Positions 33,897 to 42,744 are shown, counted from the stretch's first letter. The stretch: 64,000 bases of DNA from Ahrensia sp. (GCA_002706335.1 PAKZ01000025.1:124001-188000), one strand, 5' to 3'. Notes: generated by a model not told the origin, from the letters alone. A program made the numbers and translations.

Positions 33897-34538
33897 CTAC
33901 GATGCGGTAAAGACGATCTTTTCCTCGCCCTCGTCGATGTCGATCGTCATTCCAGCCTCACTGGCCAACAGCAGTGTGTAATAGGCTTGGACGGAATGAG
34001 CATCGACCGGCTCGTCAGGTGGCGCGCCATATTTGTCGGCGGTCTGGAGTTCGTCGAATTTCGGTTGCACACGCAGCATTCTGCCGGCGACTGACAGCCG
34101 GAACACCGGAGACCCTTCGAGGTCTTCCAGGACGACGTCCAACGTGCCGCCACGCGGGATCGAACCGTTGGCGACCAGAATGAGGTTCAAAAGCAATTTC
34201 ACCTTGTTTTTCGGAAGGTAAGCGCGGCCGCCGGTCCAGGTGAATTCAGCCTTTTCGCCGCGCATATATTCGGTCGCGACTGCCTGGGCGTCGCCGGTGT
34301 CGATCTGCACGCCGGCCGAACCTGCCGCACCGAAGGCGATGCGCGCGAATTGCAGCCGCGCCGATGCGTTGCGGGCGCTCGTCTTGATGAGGTCCATGGC
34401 CGCGTCGTCGGCACCGCCCTCTTCGAGAAGTTCGAGCCCGTTATTGATGGCGCCGACGGGGGAGATGATGTCGTGACACACCTTGCTGCACAACAAAGAG
34501 GCCAGATCGGATGCGGTCAGCGTAAAAATGGATGACAT
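33897..34538 (-). CDS. chpT: Histidine phosphotransferase ChpT
   Basis: The product is 213 residues. The DHp-like helical hairpin contains the phosphorylated His in LCSKVCHDIISPVGAINNGLE (His ~22), and the degenerate Bergerat-like domain includes LLLNLILVANGSIPRGG. ChpT passes phosphate from the hybrid kinase CckA to CtrA and CpdR. GGAG lies eight bases before ATG 34538. It is encoded 1.3 kb from ctrA. This close physical linkage of the last two steps of the relay is common in Rhizobiales. Confidence 0.93.
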   Translation of the reverse strand: MSSIFTLTASDLASLLCSKVCHDIISPVGAINNGLELLEEGGADDAAMDLIKTSARNASARLQFARIAFGAAGSAGVQIDTGDAQAVATEYMRGEKAEFTWTGGRAYLPKNKVKLLLNLILVANGSIPRGGTLDVVLEDLEGSPVFRLSVAGRMLRVQPKFDELQTADKYGAPPDEPVDAHSVQAYYTLLLASEAGMTIDIDEGEEKIVFTAS

Positions 34539-34675
34539 ATGAAAATCTCCAAAGAATGGGGGCACGGCGAATCATTCTCTCCCCTTGAGAAAGACCTATC
34601 ACTCGCGATTTGAGACAGGCAAGAACGCCCCGTTTGCTGCCCTCGGGGCACCGGGTCCTTTACCGCCGAAATGCC

Positions 34676-34690
34676 TTAATGATGCGTAAA
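34676..34690 (+). promoter_or_regulatory. Candidate CtrA box upstream of eipA
   Basis: TTAA-N7-TAAA is one base from the consensus TTAA-N7-TTAA and lies 127 bp before the ATG of the DUF1134 gene. A GANTC site follows at 34724. In Brucella the homologous gene eipA has been reported to be a direct CtrA target. Confidence 0.55.
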
Positions 34691-34816
34691 CTCTCCGACG
34701 GTAATGATAGCTCGACAAGACAAGAATCCGGACTACGGATCCGTGCCGAACAGGCGAATGGCGACAAACAAGGACAATGATGGACGCAACGCAATCTGGC
34801 GTTGAAAGGAACCGTC

Positions 34817-35431
34817 ATGACGTATTTTACCGAGACGACGGCGAAGGCCCGCATTCGGCGCCTCGCTCCCATCCATGCGTTTTTCGCGGCTCTCGTCATC
34901 GTAAGCATGGCTGCGATGCTGCCGGCCAAGGCGCGGGCTCAGGCTGCCGATACGTACACGGCCCAGGAGATCGTGGACGCCGGGCACAATTTCTTCGGCG
35001 CGACGTCCGGCGGTCTTGCCTCGGTGATTGAGCAGATCTTCAGCCGCTATGGCCTGCCCAACGGCTATGTCCTCGGCCAGGAAGGCGCGGGCGCGTTTGT
35101 CGGCGGTCTGACCTATGGCGAAGGAACGCTCTATACCAAGAATGCCGGTGACCACACTGTGTTCTGGCAGGGACCTTCGGTCGGCTGGGATTTCGGCGCC
35201 GACGGCAATCGCACCATGATGCTGGTCTATGATCTGCAGAGCATTTCCGGTCTTTACGGTCGCTATGGTGGGGTTTCCGGCTCTGCCTATCTTCTCGCGG
35301 GCGTCGGCTTCAATGTGATGAAACGCGGCAATGTGCTTCTCGTCCCGGTGCGTACCGGCGTCGGCGCGCGTCTCGGCGTTTCGCTCGGCTATCTGAAGGT
35401 TACCCCGATGCCGACGTGGAACCCCTTCTAG
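34817..35431 (+). CDS. eipA: Periplasmic DUF1134 protein, EipA-like envelope integrity protein
   Basis: The product is 204 residues. A signal sequence with a long basic N-region is followed by a hydrophobic core (FFAALVIVSMAAML) and AKARAQA as the cleavage region. The mature part is DUF1134: VDAGHNFFGATSGGLASVIE, GYVLGQEGAGAFVGGLTYGE, GPSVGWDFGADG and VPVRTGVGARLGVSLGYLK. In Brucella, EipA is a small beta-barrel protein needed for envelope stress resistance and virulence. AAAGGA lies six bases before ATG 34817. Its position beside chpT and a CtrA-like box fits control by CtrA. Confidence 0.9.
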   Translation: MTYFTETTAKARIRRLAPIHAFFAALVIVSMAAMLPAKARAQAADTYTAQEIVDAGHNFFGATSGGLASVIEQIFSRYGLPNGYVLGQEGAGAFVGGLTYGEGTLYTKNAGDHTVFWQGPSVGWDFGADGNRTMMLVYDLQSISGLYGRYGGVSGSAYLLAGVGFNVMKRGNVLLVPVRTGVGARLGVSLGYLKVTPMPTWNPF

Positions 35432-35458
35432 ACCGGTATCGATCCACTGCTTTACTTT

Positions 35459-35486
35459 CCCTGCGGGAGCGACTGGCCCCGCAGGG
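35459..35486 (+). terminator. Possible terminator after eipA
   Basis: CCCTGCGGG and CCCGCAGGG form a 9-bp stem with a 10-base loop, 28 bp after the eipA stop. No clear T-run follows, so termination efficiency is doubtful. Confidence 0.4.
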
Positions 35487-35545
35487 GCTGGATTGTTGGC
35501 CGTTTCCGTGGCAGATGCTAGCTTTCCGCCCGAGGAACACGGATT

Positions 35546-36802
35546 TTGCTCCAAACGGTCCTTATATTCACCTTCGGTTTTCTTGCGGCTGCGCTGCTGG
35601 CGCTTATGGCCGCGCCAGCCGTTTGGCGCCGCGCCGTCTATCTGACCCGCAAGCGTATCGAAGCCGCGCTTCCTCTTTCGCTTAATGAGCTGAATGCGGA
35701 AAAGGACGCTTTGCGCGCCGAGCATGCCATGGCCATGCGCCGCATGGAATTGCGGCTGAAGGATACGCGCGAGCACGACACGAGCGAGAAGGTCCTGGTC
35801 GAAGAGCAGGGGGAACGCATCAAGTCCCTCGAAAGCAATGTGGCCACCACCGCCGCGCGCAATGCCGAACTGGAGCGGCAGCATGCGGAGATCACCGGCA
35901 AATTGCATGAGCGCATCACCGAGCTGTCGGAAATGTCTGTCCTGCTGGAATCGACGCGCACCGAGCTCGATATCCGTTCAAGCGAGTTGAAGGCTGCGAC
36001 GCGGTTGCGTGAGGATCGCGCCTCGCAATTGAAAGAAGTCTCCGCGCAGTTGCAATCGGTGCGTGACGAACTTGGGGACCGCGAGCGGCAGATCGAGACC
36101 CTCTGCGAGACGATCGCCGAGATGAAATCGGTCGGCCACAACCTGAAACGCGAAGTGCATGAATCGAATATTGACGGCCAGGCCATAGGCGACCTGCTGA
36201 CCAGCGAGCGCAAGCGGATGGCCCAGACCGAAGCCAAGCTCGAACAGGCGCTGTCGCAGGCGCAGATGCTTTCGGAAAAGCTCAAACGGCGTGATGCCGA
36301 GATCCGGGACCTGCGTGAGCAGGATGGCGCGGCGGCGGCCGACATCAGAGAGATGGAAAGCCGGGTCGAGGCCGCCGAGGCGCAGAAGGCGAAGCTGGAA
36401 CGCAAGATCGACGAATTGTCGGCGCAGATCGAGGGCATGAGCGGAGCCTTCGGCGGCAAGGACGCCGAAGCGATGATCGAGGACATGAAGGCGAAGCTTG
36501 CGCAGCAGTCGACCGAGATCAAATCGTTGCAGGCCGAACGCGACGGGCTACGGGTCGAATTGGCGGCGGCGAGCTTCGGCGCTGCGGCTGAATCGGATGA
36601 GGGCGACGCAATTCTGCGTGACAAGCTCAACCAGCTGGCGGCTGAAGTCGTGGCCATGGCGGCGCGGCTGGAAGGGCCGGAATCGCGGATTAATACGCTG
36701 CTCGGCGATGCGAAGCCCGCCTCGACTGGCGAGGTCGTGAGCCTTGCCGAGCGCATCAAGGCTCTGCAGCGCGACGCCGGCCGGCAGCGCACGAGCGCCT
36801 GA
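35546..36802 (+). CDS. Membrane-anchored long coiled-coil protein, conserved hypothetical
   Basis: The product is 418 residues from a TTG at 35546 (GAGGA upstream). An N-terminal membrane helix (LIFTFGFLAAALLALMAAP) is followed by WRRAVYLTRKRIEAALPLSLNE and about 330 residues of almost unbroken, charge-rich coiled coil rich in Glu, Arg, Leu and Ala (for example LERKIDELSAQIEGM). No catalytic motif is seen. The layout suggests an inner-membrane protein with a long cytoplasmic rod, perhaps a scaffold. Similar proteins are frequent near eipA in related genomes, as far as I recall; the function is unknown. Confidence 0.75.
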   Translation: MLQTVLIFTFGFLAAALLALMAAPAVWRRAVYLTRKRIEAALPLSLNELNAEKDALRAEHAMAMRRMELRLKDTREHDTSEKVLVEEQGERIKSLESNVATTAARNAELERQHAEITGKLHERITELSEMSVLLESTRTELDIRSSELKAATRLREDRASQLKEVSAQLQSVRDELGDRERQIETLCETIAEMKSVGHNLKREVHESNIDGQAIGDLLTSERKRMAQTEAKLEQALSQAQMLSEKLKRRDAEIRDLREQDGAAAADIREMESRVEAAEAQKAKLERKIDELSAQIEGMSGAFGGKDAEAMIEDMKAKLAQQSTEIKSLQAERDGLRVELAAASFGAAAESDEGDAILRDKLNQLAAEVVAMAARLEGPESRINTLLGDAKPASTGEVVSLAERIKALQRDAGRQRTSA

Positions 36803-36816
36803 CCTTCGGCTTTCCA

Positions 36817-37629
36817 CTATCCTAGGAACGCAGCCCGCTGGTGCAGCGCTATGGCGCCTGCAGTGGCGACATTCAGGCTGTCGAAGCCGGGGGCCATCAT
36901 GATCGACAGGGTTTCGAGGCGCTCCAGCCACACATCGGCGAGACCATGGCCCTCGCTGCCGAGAACCAGCGCCTGACGAGGGGCAGGCCGCCAGTTCGAG
37001 ATGTCGGTTTTGCCCGCCGGCGACAGCGCGGCGATGGCAAATTTGTCCCGGTCCAAGGCGGCGACGCCCGCGTCCATGGATGGCGCACGAAAAAAAGGCA
37101 CGCGCAGGACCCCGCCGACGGAGACGCGCACGGCTTTTCGATAGAGCGGATCGCAGCATTGCGGATCGAGGATCACGGCATCGGCGCCGAAGGCGGCGGC
37201 GTTGCGGAAGATCGCTCCCATATTGTCATGATTTGAAATCGCCGAAAGGAGCAGGACCGTCGACCACTGTGGCGGAAGCTGCATCGGGAGATCGGCGCTG
37301 CCATCCGGGATCCGTGCAGCGGCGAGGATGCCGCGATGCATGTGGAATCCCGCGATGGCGTCCATGACGGTCTGCGTCGCGCAATAGACCGGGATCTGCG
37401 CCGGCAATGCTGCGAGCAAATCCGCGATGCCCGCGAGACGGTTTTCCAGTACGAGCACCGAATGAACCGGAAAACGATCCTGGGCGACCAGCACCTGCAG
37501 CACCGTCTTGCCTTCGGCGATGAAGTGGCCGTGCCGGCGGATCAGGTCGAGTTCCCTGATGTCGCGATAGATTTCGATGCGCGGATCGTCCGCATCGCCA
37601 ATCCGGATGACCCGGTCTTCACCCGTCAT
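36817..37629 (-). CDS. TrmH/SpoU family RNA 2'-O-methyltransferase
   Basis: The product is 270 residues. The N-terminal substrate-binding region contains FIAEGKTVLQVL. The SPOUT knot motifs follow: SNHDNMGAIFRNAAAFGADAV (motif 1), ALVLGSEGHGL (motif 2) and IMMAPGFDSLNVATAGAIAL (motif 3, where the consensus is closer to MxGxxxSLNV). These form the SAM-binding trefoil knot. The target is tRNA or rRNA and cannot be decided here. The start at 37629 overlaps the end of the upstream ICL/PEPM gene by 11 bp, so the two are likely cotranscribed. Confidence 0.9.
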   Translation of the reverse strand: MTGEDRVIRIGDADDPRIEIYRDIRELDLIRRHGHFIAEGKTVLQVLVAQDRFPVHSVLVLENRLAGIADLLAALPAQIPVYCATQTVMDAIAGFHMHRGILAAARIPDGSADLPMQLPPQWSTVLLLSAISNHDNMGAIFRNAAAFGADAVILDPQCCDPLYRKAVRVSVGGVLRVPFFRAPSMDAGVAALDRDKFAIAALSPAGKTDISNWRPAPRQALVLGSEGHGLADVWLERLETLSIMMAPGFDSLNVATAGAIALHQRAAFLG

Positions 37630-38455
37630 TGCCGCCGGCTTGCAGCATGTAGTCGATGGCCTTGCCGGAGGCGGCTTCGAGGAGCGGTGAGAAGTCACCT
37701 TCGTCCAGCATCGCGGTGGTCACATCGACAAGCTTCTTGTGCGTCGCGCGGGCAATCGCGGAACCGGTGCTGATGCGGCGAATGCCGGCCTTGGCGAAGT
37801 CCGCTTTCGAATATTTCGCAAAACGCCCGGCGGCGAGCGCGTTCACCGGTTTGGAGACGCTTTTAACGATCTGGACCAGGCTTTCCATGCTCGGTGGCAG
37901 CGGCACGTAGAGCAGGTCCGCGCCGGCCTTTTCAAAAGCCTGAATGCGCCGGATCGCCTCCTCGACATTGTAGGCGCCGTTCATTACGCCGTCGGCCCGC
38001 GCGCAGAATACGAAGGGCCGGCCGAGCGCCTTTGCGGCCGCCGCCGCGGCGCGGACGCGTTCGACGGCGAGTTCGAAATCATAGGCCGGATTGTCGCCGG
38101 ACATCACCGTGTCCTCGATCGAACAACCGGAGAGCCCGACTTCCGCGGCGAGGCGGATCGTTTCGGCGACTTCGTCCGGCGCGTCGGCGAAACCGTTCTC
38201 GAAATCGCCCGAGACTGGCAGGGGAGTCGCGGTGACAATCGTCTCGGCATGGGCAAGGGCCTCGTCGCGCGTCACATGGCCCATATCGGGCCGTCCGAGG
38301 GTGAAGGCATAGCCGGCACTGGTGGTGGCCAGCGCCTGCGCCCCGAGCGCCGCCATGACCCGGGCCGAGCCGGCGTCCCAGGGGTTGGGAATGACAAAGC
38401 ATCCCCGCTTGTGAAGGGTCTGGAAGCGCTGGTGGCGCACCGCCATTGCGGTCAT
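37619..38455 (-). CDS. Isocitrate lyase/phosphoenolpyruvate mutase superfamily protein
   Basis: The product is 278 residues. The family pattern is clear: VIPNPWDAGSARVMAALGAQ, TTSAGYAFTLGRPD, SGDFENGFADAPDE, GCSIEDTVMSG and FCARADGVMNG. The catalytic Cys loop (KKCGH-type) of true isocitrate lyases is not seen; relatives without it act as oxaloacetate decarboxylases, carboxyvinyl-phosphonate mutases or similar C-C/P-C bond enzymes. Metal ligands of the Asp/Glu type are present. Its ATG overlaps the stop of the HugZ-like gene (ATGA). Confidence 0.85.
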   Translation of the reverse strand: MTAMAVRHQRFQTLHKRGCFVIPNPWDAGSARVMAALGAQALATTSAGYAFTLGRPDMGHVTRDEALAHAETIVTATPLPVSGDFENGFADAPDEVAETIRLAAEVGLSGCSIEDTVMSGDNPAYDFELAVERVRAAAAAAKALGRPFVFCARADGVMNGAYNVEEAIRRIQAFEKAGADLLYVPLPPSMESLVQIVKSVSKPVNALAAGRFAKYSKADFAKAGIRRISTGSAIARATHKKLVDVTTAMLDEGDFSPLLEAASGKAIDYMLQAGGNDG

Positions 38456-39243
38456 TCGGCAACTCCGGTTTGTTTGCGTGCGTCGGCCGCCAATTGCACC
38501 AGAACCTTCCTAAGATCGGCGGCATGGTGCAGAGGCGCCGGAAACCAGACGCGGCATATCCGATCCCCGTCGACAAGGTCCATCCCTTCCGGATCGAGCG
38601 TGGCGATCCGCCACGACCCGTCGCCCGCCTTGCCGAAGACGCGGGCATAGAGGCCGATCGCCTCGCGGTGGTCTTCGTTCATATGCGCGACCGCGCTGTC
38701 CTCCATTTCGGCGACGCCTGCCGGGTCGCCCTGCACGGCAAGATCTTCGGCGGTCAGCTCATAGGCCTTGCCGAAGCCGCCATTGAGGCTGGCGCGCTCG
38801 ATTTCCATGCGGAAGAAGGCGAAATCGCCGAAGTCGGCATAGAGCGCGGCCTTGGGCTGGCGGGCGAGAAAGCGCCGCCTGACGCGCCGGCCGTCGTCGC
38901 TGTCCCGCTCGATCCGCCGGGCGCGGGTGAAGAGCGTTATGCGGGGATGGGCGAGGGGATCGCCCTTGCCGACTTCGCCCAGCATGAGCGATGTGCGCGG
39001 CTCGTCCAGCATCGGCTTTGTGTGGCCGGAAAGCGCCGACACGAGGATGATGGGTGTGCCGTCGATGTCGGTCGCCAGCGCAACCCGGCTGGCGCCGGGA
39101 AAGCCTGTTTCGCGATTGATGACGGCTAGCGCGCCGTGGCGTGCGGTTGCGATCAGCTTGCGGGCGAGGCGGATTGCGTCGCCATCCGTCTCCCGGATCA
39201 CCTGTTTGGGCTGGTCCTTGTCGGCCGGTTCGGATCTGTCCAT
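38452..39243 (-). CDS. HugZ/pyridoxamine-phosphate-oxidase-like protein with C-terminal DUF2470 domain
   Basis: The product is 263 residues from ATG 39243; an ATG at 39285 is possible. The split-barrel flavin-fold domain (residues ~20-150) includes RHGALAVINRETGFPGASRVA and LVSALSGHTKPMLDEPRTSL. The C-terminal part (ALAHMNEDH-like, here AVAHMNEDHREAI) is the DUF2470 module of HugZ heme oxygenases. Members bind FMN or heme; which applies here is unknown, and no heme-uptake genes are adjacent. It is the first gene of a three-gene minus-strand operon with overlapping starts and stops. Confidence 0.85.
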   Translation of the reverse strand: MDRSEPADKDQPKQVIRETDGDAIRLARKLIATARHGALAVINRETGFPGASRVALATDIDGTPIILVSALSGHTKPMLDEPRTSLMLGEVGKGDPLAHPRITLFTRARRIERDSDDGRRVRRRFLARQPKAALYADFGDFAFFRMEIERASLNGGFGKAYELTAEDLAVQGDPAGVAEMEDSAVAHMNEDHREAIGLYARVFGKAGDGSWRIATLDPEGMDLVDGDRICRVWFPAPLHHAADLRKVLVQLAADARKQTGVAE

Positions 39244-39354
39244 GACAATCGGGTCCTGATCTGTTGATTGCTTCGTCCGGCGCATGGCCGCTTGCGCCGA
39301 TTGGGGTTATGTCATCGAAATCGGGACAGCGAAAGGCGGGCCGGGACGGCGCGG

Positions 39355-39969
39355 ATGGCCAAACTCTATTTTCATTACGCGACTATGAACGCCGGGAAGT
39401 CGACCATGCTTCTGCAGGCGTCGTTCAACTACCGCGAACGCGGCATGCACACGCTTCTCTTCGTGGCGGGGCATTATCGCAAGGAGAGCGATCTCGGCTA
39501 CATTTCCTCGCGCGTCGGGCTCGAATCCGATGCCGAGATGTTTCGCGACGGTGACGATTTGTTCGAGCGGATCCGCGAACATCATGCCTCGAAGACCACC
39601 CACTGCGTCTTTGTCGATGAGGCGCAGTTCCTCGAGGAGGAGCAGGTCTGGCAACTGGCGCGGGTGGCCGACCGGTTGCATATTCCGGTCATGTGCTACG
39701 GTCTGCGGACCGATTTCCAGGGCAATCTCTTTTCCGGCTCACAGGCATTGCTCGCGATTGCGGATGAATTGCGCGAGGTCCGCACGATTTGCCGCTGCGG
39801 CCGGAAGGCGACGATGGTCGTGCGGCTGGGGGCGGACGGCAAGGTGGCGCGCGCTGGCGAGCAGGTGGTCATCGGCAAGGAAGCCTATGTGTCGCTGTGC
39901 CGCCAGCACTGGGAAGAAGAGATGGGCCGGGCGCAGCCCGAAGATCTCGTCGGTTTTGCCAAGCGGTAG
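39355..39969 (+). CDS. tdk: Thymidine kinase
   Basis: The product is 204 residues. It starts MAKLYFHYATMNAGKSTMLL with the P-loop TMNAGKST. The Asp-Glu of VFVDEAQFL is the Walker B/catalytic pair, CYGLRTDFQGNLFSGS is a diagnostic type II thymidine kinase signature, and the zinc site uses CRCGRKA and LCRQHW. It phosphorylates thymidine for salvage. The ATG at 39355 was chosen over upstream in-frame codons because it gives the normal N-terminus. Confidence 0.96.
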   Translation: MAKLYFHYATMNAGKSTMLLQASFNYRERGMHTLLFVAGHYRKESDLGYISSRVGLESDAEMFRDGDDLFERIREHHASKTTHCVFVDEAQFLEEEQVWQLARVADRLHIPVMCYGLRTDFQGNLFSGSQALLAIADELREVRTICRCGRKATMVVRLGADGKVARAGEQVVIGKEAYVSLCRQHWEEEMGRAQPEDLVGFAKR

Positions 39970-40124
39970 GCGAACGACCGGCGATAACGCGCCATAAGCG
40001 CGCGCTTAATCCCGCCGAATAAGCCCCGGTCCAGTTTCAAATCCTCTTCGTTGCGCCGAGTTGATTGCCAGTGTCGCAGGCCATGATCCTGCGGCGCACC
40101 AACGCAAACAACGGAGTTATCCAC

Positions 40125-40379
40125 ATGCGCAAGATCATCCTTACAGCCGCCGCCGTCCTCGTCGCGATGCCTGCCTTCGCTTCTGAACTGACGATCGGCC
40201 AGGAACTCGGCAAGAACCTCGATGAGGTTAAGGCGACACTCTCCGGGATGGGCTATGACGTCCGCAAGGGCGAAATGGAGGACGGCCTGATCGAAGTCTA
40301 TTTCGTCAAGGACAACATGAAGGGCGAAGTCTATGTCGACGGTTCGACCGGCAAGATCTCCCGGTTCACCGAGAAATGA
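40125..40379 (+). CDS. Small periplasmic PepSY-like protein
   Basis: This 84-residue protein has a signal peptide (MRKIILTAAAVLVAMPAFAS, cleavage after AFA) and a compact domain with LGKNLDEVKATLSGMGYDV, GLIEVYFVKDNMKGEVYVD and GKISRF, the pattern of PepSY/YpeB-like domains. GGAG lies eight bases before the ATG. Its stop overlaps the start of the cytochrome b561 gene (ATGA), a common pairing in proteobacteria. It may be a periplasmic partner of the cytochrome; the function of such proteins is not established. Confidence 0.85.
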   Translation: MRKIILTAAAVLVAMPAFASELTIGQELGKNLDEVKATLSGMGYDVRKGEMEDGLIEVYFVKDNMKGEVYVDGSTGKISRFTEK

Positions 40380-40966
40380 GCGGCGCGATGAACGCGAAGC
40401 TCGAGACAAGGGATGCCGGCGAGGCCGGCATCCGTATCATCCCGGTCTGGGATCCCCTCGTCAGGCTGATCCACTGGTCGCTGGTCACCACGATCGTGCT
40501 TAACGGCTTCATCACGGACCCCGAACGCAAGCTGCATGAATATGTAGGCTACGCGGCGCTGGCGCTCGTCATCCTGCGGCTGGTCTGGGGGCTTGTCGGG
40601 CCGCGGCACGCGCGGTTTTCGGCATTTCCTCCGAACCCCATCGCGGCGATGCGCCATATTCGCGACACTCTTTCGCGCCGTAGTTCCCTGCATCTTTCGC
40701 ATAATCCTCTCGGCGCGCTGATGGTCTACAATATCTGGGGCACGGTTCTGTTGCTCTGCGCCACAGGCATCATGATGGGGACGATCCGCTTCTTCGGTGT
40801 GGAATGGGTCCAGGAAGTGCATGAAGCAGCTTTCACGTGGCTGATGATTTCGGTGGGCTTGCATCTTCTGGGCGTGTTCGCCGAAACTTGGATGAGCGGC
40901 GTGCCGCTGGTTCGAGCAATGGTGGACGGGCGGAAACGCGTGCCGGCGGGCCGGGAGGCGGAATGA
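40376..40966 (+). CDS. Cytochrome b561 family protein
   Basis: The product is 196 residues with four membrane helices. Likely heme b ligands are His in RLIHWSLVTTIVLNGF, His in KLHEYVGYAALAL and His in WLMISVGLHLLGVFAE; VWDPLVRLIHW at the N-terminus is typical of this family. Members carry electrons across or within the inner membrane, often between quinones and soluble donors. It overlaps the PepSY gene and the following HTH gene by ATGA at each end, so all three form one unit. Confidence 0.9.
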   Translation: MSGAMNAKLETRDAGEAGIRIIPVWDPLVRLIHWSLVTTIVLNGFITDPERKLHEYVGYAALALVILRLVWGLVGPRHARFSAFPPNPIAAMRHIRDTLSRRSSLHLSHNPLGALMVYNIWGTVLLLCATGIMMGTIRFFGVEWVQEVHEAAFTWLMISVGLHLLGVFAETWMSGVPLVRAMVDGRKRVPAGREAE

Positions 40967-41508
40967 ACGAGACGGGAAAACCCGGTCCAAAGACGAAGCG
41001 GCGGGCCATCGCGCTCGCCGGTCTCATCGTGGCGAATGTGCTGTGCACCTCGTTCTTCGCCATGGATGTGATCACCGATTTCGAATCGCTGGGCACCGAT
41101 GAGGCGTTTCACCTCACGGTCGAGGCGGGGGCGGCCGTCGTGCTGGTTGTCGGCACGAGTTTCATGATCCTCGAATTGCGGCGGATCCTTCAGCGCAACG
41201 CATCGATGGAAATCGGCATTCGCGCCGCACGCGGCGAAATGCAGGCGGTGATCGACAAGTATTTCGCCGAATGGCGGCTTTCCGACGCCGAGCGCGATGT
41301 TGCGCTTCTCCTGCTCAAGGGGCTGGACAATGAAACCATCGCCTCGATCCGGGGAACCGCAACGGGAACGGTACGCGCGCAATGTGCGGGTATTTACGCG
41401 AAAGCGGGCGTTGACGGCCGGTCACAGCTGATGAGCGTGTTCATGGAAGAACTGCTGAGCGAGCCGCTTGGCGCGCTACGCGACGGCGCCGCGGCGGAGG
41501 CTGCGTAG
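40963..41508 (+). CDS. Membrane-anchored LuxR-type helix-turn-helix protein
   Basis: The product is 181 residues. Two N-terminal membrane helices (IALAGLIVANVLCTSFFAM and VEAGAAVVLVVGTSFMIL) precede a short cytoplasmic linker (LRRILQRNASMEIGIRAARG) and a GerE/LuxR-like HTH: LSDAERDVALLLLKGLDNE, TIASIRGTATGTVRAQCAGI, YAKAGVDGRSQL. LuxR HTH domains are usually soluble or tied to receiver domains, so a direct membrane anchor is unusual. Its overlap with cytochrome b561 suggests that it senses membrane redox state and controls transcription from the membrane. This is inference. Confidence 0.8.
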   Translation: MNETGKPGPKTKRRAIALAGLIVANVLCTSFFAMDVITDFESLGTDEAFHLTVEAGAAVVLVVGTSFMILELRRILQRNASMEIGIRAARGEMQAVIDKYFAEWRLSDAERDVALLLLKGLDNETIASIRGTATGTVRAQCAGIYAKAGVDGRSQLMSVFMEELLSEPLGALRDGAAAEAA

Positions 41509-41624
41509 TTGACCATAAGGCACATTCGCCGAACTGTGCGATCGCGTACTTCAAAACACGATGCCCTCGGTTTATATCCAGAAAGCCTGTCGGCAATTTT
41601 GCCTGGCTGAAGGAGAGGGCTTTC

Positions 41625-42713
41625 ATGGCGACTTTGCAGAATTTTGACGCGGAGATCGAAAAGACGAAGCAAGTCGTCGAGGAGATGCGCTCGAAGATCG
41701 AACAGTCGGGAACCGTGCTCGACAGGTTCGCCCAGGCGGACCAGAAAATCGGCGAGGCCGACTTCGATATCGAGAATGCCCGCATCCAGGACGTGTTGCG
41801 ACAGCAGAAGGTGATGGAAGGCAATATCGCCGATCTGATCATCGGGCTGGAGGACGCGACCAATGTGTTCGGCTCGGAATTCGAGTCGATGAAATCCTAT
41901 ACAGGCTTCGAGAAGCTGATCGGCATGTTCTCCAAGCAGCGCATGCAGCGTATGCGCTCGGAACGCGTGCGCAACATGTCGCTTGCCGGCAATCTGCAGG
42001 AACTGCTGGCCAAATCCGACACGATCGTCGGCATCCTGACGGCGCAGAAAGAAATCCTCGATACGCGTTACAAGACCTCGGAGGAGAGCCTGCGCACCGT
42101 GATTGAACGGCGCAAGACCACCATGGCCGAACTCGAAGCGACGCAGAAGCGCATCGAGGAACTTAACCCGGCGCTTATGGATATCGAGAACAAAATCGCG
42201 GCGACGACGAACCAGAAGGATCGCACCGATCTGGAAAGCCAGCGCTCGCAGCTCGCCACCGACTACAATCAGGCGCAGGCCAAGGAACAGGAGCTACTCG
42301 CCGCCAGCCAGACGCTGGAGCGCTATACGTCGATGTTCCAGACCTTTGTCGATTCGCTCAACAATCAGATCGCGGCGCAGAACACGCTGATCAACAAGCT
42401 CACTATCGATACCGAGCAGCGCATCGTCCTTTACAAGGCCTTGGAAGATTCGTTGAAGACGGCGGCGCAGCAGGACGTCGCCCACAAGATCAATACGCTC
42501 GGCAGCCAGGTCGACACGGCGGCCGAGACCACCATGGCAGGCATCGGCGCGGCGGCACAGCGCCATATCGCCGATCTTCTCGAAATGCACGAGAAGAACA
42601 TGGTCGCCACGCAGGATATCCAGCGCCGCAAGAAGCTGGCCGACGAAGCCTTCGCGCGGCGCTTCGACGAGGTGATGAAGCAGCACGACGCCGGCACCTA
42701 TGTGCGCCAGTAG
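41625..42713 (+). CDS. Coiled-coil protein, first gene of the AAA+/DUF2333/CHAT cluster
   Basis: The product is 362 residues without signal peptide or membrane helix. Long heptad-like segments dominate (FDAEIEKTKQVVEEMRSKI; TIERRKTTMAELEATQKR-like; QRSQLATDYNQAQAKEQELL), separated by MKSYTGFEKLIGMFSKQRMQ. No enzyme motif is visible, and I do not recognise a named family; a loose likeness to TelA-type coiled-coil proteins is not enough for a call. AGGAGAGGG lies a few bases before the ATG. Thirty-one bases separate it from the next gene, so it leads the operon. It may be the soluble scaffold or substrate of the AAA+ ATPase. Confidence 0.8.
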   Translation: MATLQNFDAEIEKTKQVVEEMRSKIEQSGTVLDRFAQADQKIGEADFDIENARIQDVLRQQKVMEGNIADLIIGLEDATNVFGSEFESMKSYTGFEKLIGMFSKQRMQRMRSERVRNMSLAGNLQELLAKSDTIVGILTAQKEILDTRYKTSEESLRTVIERRKTTMAELEATQKRIEELNPALMDIENKIAATTNQKDRTDLESQRSQLATDYNQAQAKEQELLAASQTLERYTSMFQTFVDSLNNQIAAQNTLINKLTIDTEQRIVLYKALEDSLKTAAQQDVAHKINTLGSQVDTAAETTMAGIGAAAQRHIADLLEMHEKNMVATQDIQRRKKLADEAFARRFDEVMKQHDAGTYVRQ

Positions 42714-42744
42714 GCGTGCAAGCGTTGCGCCGGAGATCGGCTGA

